From the NCBI RefSeq assembly GCF_001667375.1, contig NZ_LZIN01000052.1:1-64000 (forward strand): 64,000 nt of DNA, given 5' to 3'. This document shows, piece after piece, positions 47,673-56,671 of the stretch; the first letter of the stretch is position 1; every line of letters starts with the position of its first letter. The notes under the pieces are model-generated. The model was not told where the DNA came from, ran no database searches, and saw only the letters and a program-made list of their open reading frames with translations. The position numbers and the translations under genes are program-made. The DNA comes from Mycolicibacter sinensis (GTDB lineage Bacteria; Actinomycetota; Actinomycetes; Mycobacteriales; Mycobacteriaceae).

Positions 47673-47903
47673 ATGGCTCTCACCCCCAAGGACGCCTTCA
47701 ACGCCGCCCGCGACATCGCCACCCACGCTGTCGAGAAGGCCTCCGACATCGTCGAGGACGCCGGCGATATCATCCGCGGGGACGTCTCCGGCGGCGTCAG
47801 CGCGATCGTCCAGGATTCCATGGAGATCGCCACGCACGCGGTCGAGCGGACCAAGGAGGTCTTCAGCGACCGAGAAGAAGCAGGCGAGATCGACGAGGTC
47901 TGA
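47673..47903 (+). CDS. Small amphipathic helical protein
   Basis: A 76-residue protein, MALTPKDAFNAARDIATHAV and so on. An imperfect internal repeat is visible: DIATHAVEKASDIVEDAGDI and EIATHAVERTKEVFSDREEA, both amphipathic helices. CAGGAGA eight bases before the ATG is a good ribosome site. No family recognised. It is the last gene before the accessory island and may be a core gene. Confidence 0.65.
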   Translation: MALTPKDAFNAARDIATHAVEKASDIVEDAGDIIRGDVSGGVSAIVQDSMEIATHAVERTKEVFSDREEAGEIDEV

Positions 47904-47952
47904 GTTTCAGACCCGGCGGGCTTCGCCACTCTTACAGCCCCGTCCCAAAGGC

Positions 47953-47982
47953 GGCCGAACTTGCGATGTTCGGCCCTATCCT
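47953..47982 (+). promoter_or_regulatory. Palindrome plus leaderless promoter at the left edge of the island
   Basis: GGCCGAAC (47953-47960) and GTTCGGCC (47968-47975) form a perfect 8-bp inverted repeat with a 7-base spacer. TATCCT (47977-47982) follows at once and could be the -10 for the ATG at 47992, nine bases on. The palindrome would then cover the -35 region, as an operator does. A U-tract-free terminator for the gene before is the alternative. Confidence 0.5.
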
Positions 47983-47991
47983 CGAGCAACG

Positions 47992-48417
47992 ATGACGACA
48001 ACAGACGATCAGTCCGACTCCCTGCTTGGGGCACTGAGCAAGGCCCGGATTCCAGTGGAAAACCACGGCTTCATCGAACGTCTAACCATGGCCGTCGGCA
48101 TCGCCGAATATCAGGCGGTGGTCAGCGTCGACAAACCCTACGTCCGAGCCCGGCGACAGGATGGCCTGCCCGATCTGCGCATCCACTACGGGTACACCAC
48201 CGGGTTCGTCTCCGAAGACGAAGTCGTTCGAGTCGCGGGCAGCGGCGCCGACCGTGGTCCCAGTTCACGGAAGGGAACCTGGTACGTGGCGCATCCAACG
48301 AATCAGGTGCGCCATGGCAGCGATCGGGCTCGCGACATCCGACGCGAGGCGGCCAGGCTCTGCACCACCTGCTACGTGCAGTTGCCGCTCACCGGCATCT
48401 GCGGCGCGTGCGACTAA
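47992..48417 (+). CDS. Hypothetical protein with C-terminal zinc ribbon
   Basis: A 141-residue protein, MTTTDDQSDSLLGALSKARI and so on. The C-terminus has CTTC and CGAC with ten residues between, a Cys4 zinc ribbon. The central part (AEYQAVVSVDKPYVRARRQD, GLPDLRIHYGYTTGFVSEDE) looks beta-rich. No family recognised. It is the first gene of the accessory island and on the same strand as the defence genes. It could be an accessory or regulatory component, but nothing in the sequence proves this. Confidence 0.65.
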   Translation: MTTTDDQSDSLLGALSKARIPVENHGFIERLTMAVGIAEYQAVVSVDKPYVRARRQDGLPDLRIHYGYTTGFVSEDEVVRVAGSGADRGPSSRKGTWYVAHPTNQVRHGSDRARDIRREAARLCTTCYVQLPLTGICGACD

Positions 48418-48433
48418 CCGAACCAAAGTTCGG
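48418..48433. promoter_or_regulatory. Candidate LexA-type SOS box before the defence genes
   Basis: CCGAAC-CAAA-GTTCGG is a perfect palindrome with the CGAAC-N4-GTTCG core of the mycobacterial SOS box; only the outermost bases differ from TCGAAC-N4-GTTCGA. One more pair (A48417/T48434) extends it. It starts at the end of the Zn-ribbon gene and could alternatively be that gene's terminator hairpin, though no T run follows. The next promoter-like box (48591) is about 160 bases downstream, which is far for direct repression. Confidence 0.45.
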
Positions 48434-48605
48434 TCGGGATCAAGGCGTCGCACTACAGTCGGCTGTCGTAGGAGATTTCGAGTACGTGCAGGGTGTAGAT
48501 GGTTGTAGGACGAATCGGGCCGACCGTGTCGGCGGCAACGTCGCAAACGTCGACCCACCTCTCACCGCCGAGCCTGTCGGTCTCGCGCGTTAGATTCACT
48601 CGGTC

Positions 48606-48680
48606 ATGCGAATCCGAGACGAGCGGCCGGCCAGCGTGAAAATCACCGCAGCACCGCAGCACGGGATCGACCGTGCCTAG
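48606..48680 (+). CDS. Possible 24-codon leader ORF overlapping the helicase start
   Basis: ATG at 48606 opens a frame of 24 residues (MRIRDERPASVKITAAPQHG plus four) that ends in TAG at 48678-48680. The TAG lies eight bases inside the helicase gene, whose GTG is at 48673. TAGATT at 48591-48596 lies nine bases before the ATG, fitting a leaderless or near-leaderless mRNA. Termination here could couple translation to the helicase, which has no clear ribosome site of its own. Speculative because short ORFs are common by chance. Confidence 0.35.
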   Translation: MRIRDERPASVKITAAPQHGIDRA

Positions 48681-51600
48681 ATACAAGTTTCACTGGGCGA
48701 ACCTGCCCCGACCACTGCTTGACGCGCTCTACGCAGATCTGGGCTTCGCCGATCCCGACGACCCCGCCGAGGCACTGCACAGCTGGTATGGCGCCCGCCC
48801 GAAAGACGACTTCGTCCACGATGCATGGCCCACCCTGCTGAAGCACTGGGTCTCCCACGACACGCCGGCGAGGGACGCGATCGTGGCCGCGCTGCGCGAG
48901 GTCCGCCATGAGGACGGCCACTTGGCCAAGCATCGCGACCAGATGACGTATCTGCATGGGCTGCGCAACGCGAAGACCCTGCGTGAGATCGTGCTCAATG
49001 CATTCATCGCTCTCGGCGAGGTTGAACCACAACCCGATGAACCCCCCGACCAGCCGGCACCGCAGACGCGCCCGACAGAACACCCGAAACCCCTGACCGG
49101 AGCCCCAGTGACTACCACGGCAGACAAGCCGACCACGACACCGTTCACCGCGGCCCCCGGCTCGGTGGTGCTGGTGCGCGACGCCGAATGGCTGGTCACC
49201 GCGGTCGAAGAGGCCACCGACGGCTTCTTCGTGCACGTGATCGGCCTGTCGGAGTTGGTGCGCGACACCACCGCGACGTTCTCCACCGCGATCGACACCG
49301 TCGTCGAGGTCGACCCGACCAAGGTCCGGGTTACCGCGGATGACTCCCCCGGGTTCCGGCGGGCCCGGCTGTGGCTGGAGGCCACGCTGCGCAAGACGCC
49401 GGCGGCCATCACCGACCCGGATCTGACCATCGCGCACCGCGGTCTGGCCACCCACCTCGATTACCAATTCAAGGCGGTGCAAAAGGCGCTGGACCCGGAC
49501 AAGCTGCGGCCGCGAATTCTGCTGGCCGACGCGGTGGGACTGGGCAAGACCATTGAGATCGGCATGATCCTCTCGGAGTTGGTGCGCCGCGGCCGCGGGG
49601 AGCGGATTCTGATCGTCACGCCCAAGCATGTGCTGGAGCAGATGCAGATGGAGTTGTGGAGCCGCTACGCGCTGCCGTTCGTGCGACTGGATTCCACCGG
49701 CATTCAACGCATTCGGCAGATTCTGCCGGCCAACCGCAACCCGTTCACCTACTACAAGCGGGTGATCATCTCCATCGACACCCTCAAAAGCGACCGCTAC
49801 ATCGCCCACCTGCAAAAGCAGTGGTGGGACGCCGTGGTGGTCGACGAGTCGCACAACGTCACCAACACCGCCTCGCAGAACAACCGGCTGGTGCGGCTGC
49901 TGGCCGATCGCACCGACGCGTTGATCCTGGCTTCGGCCACCCCGCACAACGGCAAACCCGAGTCGTTCGCCGAGCTGGTGCGCATGCTCGACCCGAGCGC
50001 GGTCAGCCCCGCCGGGAAACCGGACTTCGACCAGGTCGCCAAGCTCGTGATTCGCCGGCACCGTCACCACCCCGATGTGGCCGCCGAGGTCGGCGCGGAC
50101 TGGGCCGAACGCCAACCACCGCAGCACATCACCATCACCGCATCGCCGGCCGAAGACGAGATCGCCCGCGAACTCGAAGAGGTCTGGTTGTGGCCGGAGT
50201 CGGGCGCCTCACCGTATTCGGGCAAGACCGCCGCCCTGTTCCCGTGGGTGCTGGCCAAGGCGTTCCTGTCCTCCCCCGCCGCGCTGGTCGACACCATCAC
50301 CGAACGGCTGCGCCGCCTTGACGACAGCGCCAAGGCGACCGTCGAACGCACAGCCTTGACCCGGCTGGCCGAGCTGACCGCTAAGGCCCGCCACACCGGC
50401 TCGGCCAAGTACAACGGGCTGCTGGCACACCTCAAAGCGATCGGTATCTCGCCCAGCGCCGAACGCCGGGTGGTGATCTTCGCCGAACGGGTCGCCACCT
50501 TGGAGTGGCTGCGCAAATCCATCACCGCCGATCTCAAACTCGGCGGAGATCAGGTGGCGATGCTGCACGGCGGGCTGTCCGACAAAGAGCAGCAGGACAT
50601 CGTGGAGTCCTTCAAGCTGGCGTCCTCACCGATCCGGGTGCTGGTCACCGGAGACATCGCCTCGGAGGGGGTGAACCTGCACAGCCACTGCCATCACCTG
50701 GTGCACTACGACATTCCGTGGAGCCTGATCCGCATCGAGCAGCGCAACGGGCGCATCGACCGCTACGGGCAGCGGCACCGCCCGCAGATCACCACGCTGC
50801 TGCTCACCCCATCCGCCGGCCGGTTCAGCGGCGACATCAAGGTGCTGACCCGGCTGGTGGAGCGCGAACACGAAGCCCACACCGCCCTCGGCGACGTCGC
50901 GTCGCTGATGGGCAGCTATGACGTCGCCGCCGAAGAAGACGCCATCCGTGAGGTGCTGGCCGGAAAGGCCGAATTCGACGCCGAGGTCAAGACCGTCGAC
51001 GAGGCTCGTGCCGGCGGCGGGTTGGATGCGTTCTTCGCCGACCTGGCCACCGGAGAGATCCCGCAGGCCGGGGCCGGCGCAACCGCCAGCGCGCGGCCCA
51101 GGACCGGGGTGTACGCCAGCGAGTTCGCTTTCGTCTCCGACGCGGTCGATGAGTTCATCACCACCCCGGCGCAGGCGCCGCCGAACGGCATCAAATGGCA
51201 GGTGCACCAGCATCATTCGATCGCCTCACTGGTGCCGCCGGCGGATCTGCGGCAGCGGCTGCAGGTGCTGCCGCAGTCCTATCTGGCTGACCGCAAGGTG
51301 ATCGAGTCGTTCAAGCTGGCGTTGACGCCGGCGCGCGGGCAGGCCGAGTTGGAGGCGGCGCGTTCCGGGGATTCGACGACGACGTGGCCGGAGGCGCATT
51401 TCCTGGCGCCGCTGCACCCGGTGGTCGAGTGGGCTGCCGATCGGGCGCTGGCGGAGTTGAGTCGCGATGAGATCTTCGCGGTACACGGCACGGTGGATTT
51501 CCCAACGGTGCTGGTGTTGGTGACCCAGTCCAATCGGCGCGGCCAGGTGGTGGCCGCGTCCTACTACACGGTGGTGTTCCCCGACCCCGGCCAACCCGAG

Positions 51601-51975
51601 GTAGGGATGGCCACGGCCTACAGCCATCCGCACCTCGCGATCGACGCGCTGAACCTGGCCACCGTCAACCCCGGCGACCTCACCGACGTGACCGGTTTGC
51701 AGCCACTGGTCGCCGCCGCGGCGCGGGCCGCGAATGCCGCCGCCGATCAGCACGCCGAGGCGATCCGCGCCGAAACGCAAGCCCGCATCGCCGCGTGGAC
51801 GCAGCGCACCCAGACCTGGAAACAGCAGGCCGGCGAGCTGGCCAGGCGGGAGACCCTCGTCGCGCGCACCCGGCGGATCGACGACGAACAATCACTGGCA
51901 CAGGACATGAACCCGGACCGGCGGCTGGTGCGCCCCCTGGTGGTCGTCGTGCCGCAACCGCAGGGAAACAGGTAG
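48673..51975 (+). CDS. SNF2/Swi2-type DNA helicase, DrmD-like (DISARM-type defence)
   Basis: An 1100-residue superfamily 2 ATPase. Residues 1-115 are an extra domain (VPRYKFHWANLPRPLLDALY start), joined by a Pro/Thr-rich linker to the helicase. The core has Walker A LADAVGLGKT (Lys292), DESH box at 391-394, LASATPHNGKPESF (III) and the C-lobe motifs HGGLSDKEQQDIVESF, TGDIASEGVNLHSHCHHLVH (V) and RIEQRNGRIDRYGQ (VI, 687-700). This is the helicase type called DrmD in class 1 DISARM and found in related defence loci. A GTG at 49108 with GGAG five bases upstream could begin a shorter helicase without the N-terminal domain. The methylase follows after nine bases. Confidence 0.85.
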   Translation: MPRYKFHWANLPRPLLDALYADLGFADPDDPAEALHSWYGARPKDDFVHDAWPTLLKHWVSHDTPARDAIVAALREVRHEDGHLAKHRDQMTYLHGLRNAKTLREIVLNAFIALGEVEPQPDEPPDQPAPQTRPTEHPKPLTGAPVTTTADKPTTTPFTAAPGSVVLVRDAEWLVTAVEEATDGFFVHVIGLSELVRDTTATFSTAIDTVVEVDPTKVRVTADDSPGFRRARLWLEATLRKTPAAITDPDLTIAHRGLATHLDYQFKAVQKALDPDKLRPRILLADAVGLGKTIEIGMILSELVRRGRGERILIVTPKHVLEQMQMELWSRYALPFVRLDSTGIQRIRQILPANRNPFTYYKRVIISIDTLKSDRYIAHLQKQWWDAVVVDESHNVTNTASQNNRLVRLLADRTDALILASATPHNGKPESFAELVRMLDPSAVSPAGKPDFDQVAKLVIRRHRHHPDVAAEVGADWAERQPPQHITITASPAEDEIARELEEVWLWPESGASPYSGKTAALFPWVLAKAFLSSPAALVDTITERLRRLDDSAKATVERTALTRLAELTAKARHTGSAKYNGLLAHLKAIGISPSAERRVVIFAERVATLEWLRKSITADLKLGGDQVAMLHGGLSDKEQQDIVESFKLASSPIRVLVTGDIASEGVNLHSHCHHLVHYDIPWSLIRIEQRNGRIDRYGQRHRPQITTLLLTPSAGRFSGDIKVLTRLVEREHEAHTALGDVASLMGSYDVAAEEDAIREVLAGKAEFDAEVKTVDEARAGGGLDAFFADLATGEIPQAGAGATASARPRTGVYASEFAFVSDAVDEFITTPAQAPPNGIKWQVHQHHSIASLVPPADLRQRLQVLPQSYLADRKVIESFKLALTPARGQAELEAARSGDSTTTWPEAHFLAPLHPVVEWAADRALAELSRDEIFAVHGTVDFPTVLVLVTQSNRRGQVVAASYYTVVFPDPGQPEVGMATAYSHPHLAIDALNLATVNPGDLTDVTGLQPLVAAAARAANAAADQHAEAIRAETQARIAAWTQRTQTWKQQAGELARRETLVARTRRIDDEQSLAQDMNPDRRLVRPLVVVVPQPQGNR

Positions 51976-51984
51976 GAATCCGCG

Positions 51985-54900
51985 ATGCCGACATCAGATG
52001 CACTGCTGCTCGCCGACGACTTCCTGTCCGAGCACTACTTCACCACCGACGCCAAATCGCAGTCGTTCCAAGCCAAAGTGCTGGAGCGCCGCAAGCAGTG
52101 GGACTCGGCTCATGATCCAGCCCACGACGAGAACCAGCCCACCACTCGGTCCCGCTACACCGCGCACCGGCGCGAGCTGGCGCAGGCGTTTCTGGGCCTG
52201 GCCGAAACCGCCGACGCCGACACCGTCGATGCGCTGTACACGCAACTGCGCGACATCCTCGGCTTCGACAACCCGGTCCGGTTCGACATCGAACGCCTCG
52301 GCGGCGTCGACGGGCAGCCCGGCCCGGTGCTGGCACTGCGAGCCCGCGGGCTTGCCGGCCCGGCACCGCTGGCGATCGTGGAGGCCCGCGGCGCTCTGGC
52401 ACTGGAGGATCTGCTGGCCAAGGACGAGAAGTCGCTGCTGCGCGGCTATCTCACCGACGAGGTGGCCGACGGCAAGCCGATCACCTCGGTGGCCCGGCTG
52501 CTGTCGCATCTGTTCGTCGCCGCCGACGGCCCGCAGTTCGCCCTGGTACTCGCTGGTGGACGGGCGCTGGTCACCGAGCGGGAACGCTGGCCCGAAGGCC
52601 GCTACTTGGCGGTGGATCTGCAGTTGGTCGGTGAGCGCGCCGACACCAAACGCGGCGGTGAGATCGACCGCGCGCTGGCTTGTCTGGACGCTGACTCGTT
52701 GGCCCCGGACGCCGAGGGCGCCATCTGGTGGTCGAGCGTGATCGAGGAGTCGATCAAGCACACCGTCGGGGTGTCGGAGGATCTGCGCGAAGGGGTGCGG
52801 CTGTCGATCGAGATCATCGCCAACGAGGTGGTCGCGCGCCGCAAAGCCCTCGGCCTGGCGCCGCTGCCGCCGGAGCAGGCCCAGCCGCTGGCCCGCGACG
52901 CGCTGCGGTTTTTGTACCGAATCCTGTTCCTGCTCTATGCCGAAGCCTCCCCCGAGCTGGCGGTGCTGCCGGTCGGTGAGCCCGCCTACGAGCGCGGCTA
53001 CTCCATCGACCGGCTGCGCGAGCTCACCCTGACAGAACTGGTCAGCCCCCGCGCCCGGTCCGGCACGCACCTGTATGAATCGCTGGCGGTGCTGTTCGAT
53101 CTGGTCGATCGCGGCCACGACGGCAGCGGCGATGATCCGGCCGCCGCCGAGGGCCTGGTGTTTCAGCCGCTGCGCGCCGACCTGTTCAAACCCGGCGCCA
53201 TCGCGTTGATCGATGAGGTCAAGCTCGGCAACGCCGAACTACAGAAGGTGTTCCGCCACCTGCTGCTCAGCAAGCAGGCCAAGGGCCGCGACCGCGGCTT
53301 CATCTCCTATGCCCAACTGGGCATCAACCAGCTCGGCGCGGTCTACGAAGGACTGATGAGCTACACCGGCTTCTTCGCCGCCGAAGACCTCTTCGAGGTC
53401 GCCAAGAACGGCGACGCGTCCAAAGGCTCGTGGGTGGTGCCAACCACCCGCAGCGACGGCATCGCCCGATCCGACTTCGTCACCGCCGAAGACCTTGACA
53501 CCGGGGAGCGCAAACCGGTGCTGCACCACCGCGGCACGTTCGTCTATCGCCTCTCCGGGCGGGAACGCCAGCAGTCGGCCTCCTACTACTCCCCGGAGGT
53601 GCTGACCCGCTTCGTGGTCGGGCAGGCGCTGGCCGAACTGCTCGACCCGAACGGCGAAACCACGCCCGCCCGTGCCATTTTGGACCTGAGCATCTGCGAA
53701 CCCGCCCTGGGCTCTGGGGCGTTCGCCATCGAAGCCGTCCAGCAGCTTGCCGAAGAATATCTGCGTCGGCGACAAGACGAACTCGACCAGCGCATCGACC
53801 CCGACGCGTATGCCGCCGAGTTGCAGAAGGTCAAGGCCTACATCGCGCTGCATCAGACCTACGGGGTGGACCTGAACGCCACCGCGGTGGAGTTCGCCGA
53901 GATCTCGCTGTGGCTGGCCACCATGGGCGAAGGCTTGGCCGCCCCCTGGTTCGGGCTGCACCTGCGCCGCGGCAACTCGCTGGTGGGGGCACGTCACTCG
54001 ATCATCCCGGCGGCATCGCTGCGGGAAAAGGGTTGGCTGCAGGCCACTCCCACCGATGCACCGCTGTCGACGCTGGGTGATGATCTGCGCGGCGGGGTGC
54101 ACCACTTCCTGCTGCCGGTCGACGGCTGGGGCGCCACCGTCGACGCCAAGGAAGCCAAGGAACTCGCCCCCGACGCGCTGGAACGGCTCAAGGACTGGCG
54201 GAAATCGCTGCGCCCCAAGCTGTCCAAAACCCAGATCGCAAATCTGTCGTCGCTAGCCCGGCGCACCGAACGGCTCTGGGCCCTCGCGCTGCGTCGGCTG
54301 CAGATCGCCGAAGCCCAGATCCGTCGCGCCATCCCGGTCTGGGGCGCTGACGATCTGCCCGACGCCGGCGGAGCGGTCCCCCGCGAAGCCATCGAGGCAG
54401 CCCTGGCCGACCCCGCCGGGGCGCATCAACGGCTGCGCCGAGTGATGGACGCCTGGTGCGCCCTGTGGTTCTGGCCGCTCACCGACGAGTTAGCCACCGT
54501 GAACGGCGAACTGGTGTCCCCGCCGAGCGTCAACGCGTGGATCGACGGGCTGGAGCAACTGCTCGGCCAGGAATTGAAAGTCAGCCGCCGCGACGAGCAG
54601 CAATACAGCTTCGCCGACATCGACGACTGGGACGACCTCGGCGTTGCCGAAGACAACGATTTGACGTTCGCCCAAGCCAAGAATGTTGACGCAGTGCTGG
54701 CCGCGCATCGCTGGTTAGTGGTCTGCGAACGGCTGGCCGGACGGCACGGGTTCTTCCACTGGGAGCTTGATTTCGGGCCGGTGTTCGGGCGTGGGGGGTT
54801 TGATCTGCAGGTCGGGAACCCGCCATGGGTGCGGCCGCGCTCTGACGTGGCTGCACTTCTTTCTGAGGGTGATCCATGGTTCCAACTCGCACTCAAACCA

Positions 54901-56670
54901 ACGCAGGCCGAGGTGCGAGCTAAGCAAGCAACCACTCTGGCACTGCCCGGCATCCGCGATCTAGTAGTCGATGGCACCGCCGAGATCGCCGCGCTCGCCG
55001 CCTTTGTCGGTGATGAACGCCAGTACCCACTGCTGAAGGGCTTGCAGCCGGACCTTTATCGCTGCTTCATGGGGCAGACCTGGCGCAACATGTCTCCACG
55101 CGGCACGGTGTCGTTGATCCACCCCGAGACCCACTTCACCGACGAGAAGGCCGGCCTGCTGCGGGAGGGTGCGTATCAACGGCTACGGCAGCACTGGCAA
55201 TTCATTAACCAACTCAAGCTGTTTGAGATTCACAACCTGGTCGAGTACGGCGTGCATGTGTATGGGCTAGCGCGAGAGCCATTGTTCCTCAATGCCTCGT
55301 CGTTGTATCACCCCGATACGGTCGTGCGCTCGCTCGTCCACGATAATTCTGGAGCAGAACCCGGCGTTAAAGATCTCGACGGAAACTGGGATTTGCGACC
55401 ACATGCAGGCCGGATCATCACCGTCGATGACCAAGTTCTGGCCGTCTGGAAAGACTTGCTTGAAACGCCGGAGGTTCCGCCGCAGCGCAGCCGTATGGTC
55501 TACACGGTCAACCGTTCCGTAGCACGGGTGTTGACGCAATTGGCGAACGCTCCGCGCCTCGGCGAGCGTGAACTTCTGTTCTTTCGGGGATGGGACGAAA
55601 CAACTGACCGAGAGGCAGGCCTATTCGATGCTCGATGGGAGATCCCGAGTGCGTGGGACAACGTCATCCTGCAGGGCCCGCACTTGTATGTAGCTACCCC
55701 ACTCAACAAGTCGCCGAACCGCACCATGAAATCAAATCGAGACTGGTCACCTACTGACTTCGAAGCCTCAGCTGTTGATGCGATCCCGGCCACCACCTAC
55801 AAACCGGTTCGCACGACGTCCGCGTTCCGCAGCGGTTATATGTCATGGGAAATTAATGGTCAGCCGATCCGCGCCCGCGACCAGTACCGTGTGGCATGGC
55901 GGAGCATGGCAGCAAACACCAACGAACGAACGCTCATTTCGGCGGTTATCCCACCCGGACCAGTGCACGTGAGGCAATCAATATATTCGGTGGCCGCGTC
56001 GAGCCAGTCCGACCTGATGATCGCGGCCGCTATGCTGTCGTCACTTGTAGCGGACTTCGCTGTGCGTGCCGCTCCAAAATCCAGCATCCGCTTCAGCACC
56101 GTTAGCCGTCTTCCGCTGGCGAGGAACCCTTGCATACAGCCATTGCTCATCCTCCGCGCCCTCCGCCTCAACTGCGTCACCAACGCCTACACCGACCTGT
56201 GGCGCGAATGCTTCGACCCGGCAATGCAATCCGACGACTGGGCCGGCGGCTTCAATCACACCCGTCGCCAACCCCTCGGAGCCATCGAACCGGACTGGGC
56301 CCACGACACCCCGCTGCGCATCGCCGCCGACCGTCGTCAAGCCCTGGTGGAGATCGACGCCCTCGTGGCACTGGGCCTCGGGTTGACCGCCGACGAGTTG
56401 TGCACGGTGTACCGCACCCAGTTCCCGGTGCTCTACGGCTACGACCGCAACACCTACCTCTATGACATCAACGGCCGCCTGGTCCCCTACGAGGTGCTGT
56501 CGGTGTGGCGCAAGAAAGGCGACGACTTGACCGCCGAGGAACGCACCGCCACCAACGCCGCCGGCAACACCTACACCTACGAACTGCCGTTCCGGTTCCT
56601 TGACCGCGAAGCCGACATGCGCACCGCCTACGCCGAATTCGCGCGGCGGCTCAACCAAGAAGGAGCCTGA
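51985..56670 (+). CDS. Large N6-adenine DNA methyltransferase (Eco57I-like, DrmMI-like)
   Basis: A 1561-residue class I DNA methyltransferase. An N-terminal ~570 residues of unclear, partly nuclease-domain-like organisation precede motif I CEPALGSGAFAIEAVQQLAE (residues ~571-590). Then come VDLNATAVEFAEISLWLATM and the catalytic NPPW (945-948, in LQVGNPPWVRPRSD), which marks N6-adenine methylation. The part after NPPW should hold the target-recognition domain, and it is much less G+C rich than the rest: 55681-55740 is 29/60 G+C against 49/60 at 54361-54420. No obvious nuclease motif was found, so it could be a modification enzyme of a DISARM-like system. A BREX-type PglX or an Eco57I-like restriction-modification fusion are alternatives. 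Downstream start is one base after the stop. Confidence 0.85.
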   Translation: MPTSDALLLADDFLSEHYFTTDAKSQSFQAKVLERRKQWDSAHDPAHDENQPTTRSRYTAHRRELAQAFLGLAETADADTVDALYTQLRDILGFDNPVRFDIERLGGVDGQPGPVLALRARGLAGPAPLAIVEARGALALEDLLAKDEKSLLRGYLTDEVADGKPITSVARLLSHLFVAADGPQFALVLAGGRALVTERERWPEGRYLAVDLQLVGERADTKRGGEIDRALACLDADSLAPDAEGAIWWSSVIEESIKHTVGVSEDLREGVRLSIEIIANEVVARRKALGLAPLPPEQAQPLARDALRFLYRILFLLYAEASPELAVLPVGEPAYERGYSIDRLRELTLTELVSPRARSGTHLYESLAVLFDLVDRGHDGSGDDPAAAEGLVFQPLRADLFKPGAIALIDEVKLGNAELQKVFRHLLLSKQAKGRDRGFISYAQLGINQLGAVYEGLMSYTGFFAAEDLFEVAKNGDASKGSWVVPTTRSDGIARSDFVTAEDLDTGERKPVLHHRGTFVYRLSGRERQQSASYYSPEVLTRFVVGQALAELLDPNGETTPARAILDLSICEPALGSGAFAIEAVQQLAEEYLRRRQDELDQRIDPDAYAAELQKVKAYIALHQTYGVDLNATAVEFAEISLWLATMGEGLAAPWFGLHLRRGNSLVGARHSIIPAASLREKGWLQATPTDAPLSTLGDDLRGGVHHFLLPVDGWGATVDAKEAKELAPDALERLKDWRKSLRPKLSKTQIANLSSLARRTERLWALALRRLQIAEAQIRRAIPVWGADDLPDAGGAVPREAIEAALADPAGAHQRLRRVMDAWCALWFWPLTDELATVNGELVSPPSVNAWIDGLEQLLGQELKVSRRDEQQYSFADIDDWDDLGVAEDNDLTFAQAKNVDAVLAAHRWLVVCERLAGRHGFFHWELDFGPVFGRGGFDLQVGNPPWVRPRSDVAALLSEGDPWFQLALKPTQAEVRAKQATTLALPGIRDLVVDGTAEIAALAAFVGDERQYPLLKGLQPDLYRCFMGQTWRNMSPRGTVSLIHPETHFTDEKAGLLREGAYQRLRQHWQFINQLKLFEIHNLVEYGVHVYGLAREPLFLNASSLYHPDTVVRSLVHDNSGAEPGVKDLDGNWDLRPHAGRIITVDDQVLAVWKDLLETPEVPPQRSRMVYTVNRSVARVLTQLANAPRLGERELLFFRGWDETTDREAGLFDARWEIPSAWDNVILQGPHLYVATPLNKSPNRTMKSNRDWSPTDFEASAVDAIPATTYKPVRTTSAFRSGYMSWEINGQPIRARDQYRVAWRSMAANTNERTLISAVIPPGPVHVRQSIYSVAASSQSDLMIAAAMLSSLVADFAVRAAPKSSIRFSTVSRLPLARNPCIQPLLILRALRLNCVTNAYTDLWRECFDPAMQSDDWAGGFNHTRRQPLGAIEPDWAHDTPLRIAADRRQALVEIDALVALGLGLTADELCTVYRTQFPVLYGYDRNTYLYDINGRLVPYEVLSVWRKKGDDLTAEERTATNAAGNTYTYELPFRFLDREADMRTAYAEFARRLNQEGA

Positions 56671-56671
56671 C

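Noticed and set aside
48643-50127. A 494-codon minus-strand frame across the SNF2 helicase start
   Set aside because: Antisense to a clear helicase with all motifs; its translation is His/Arg/Gly rich with no domain.
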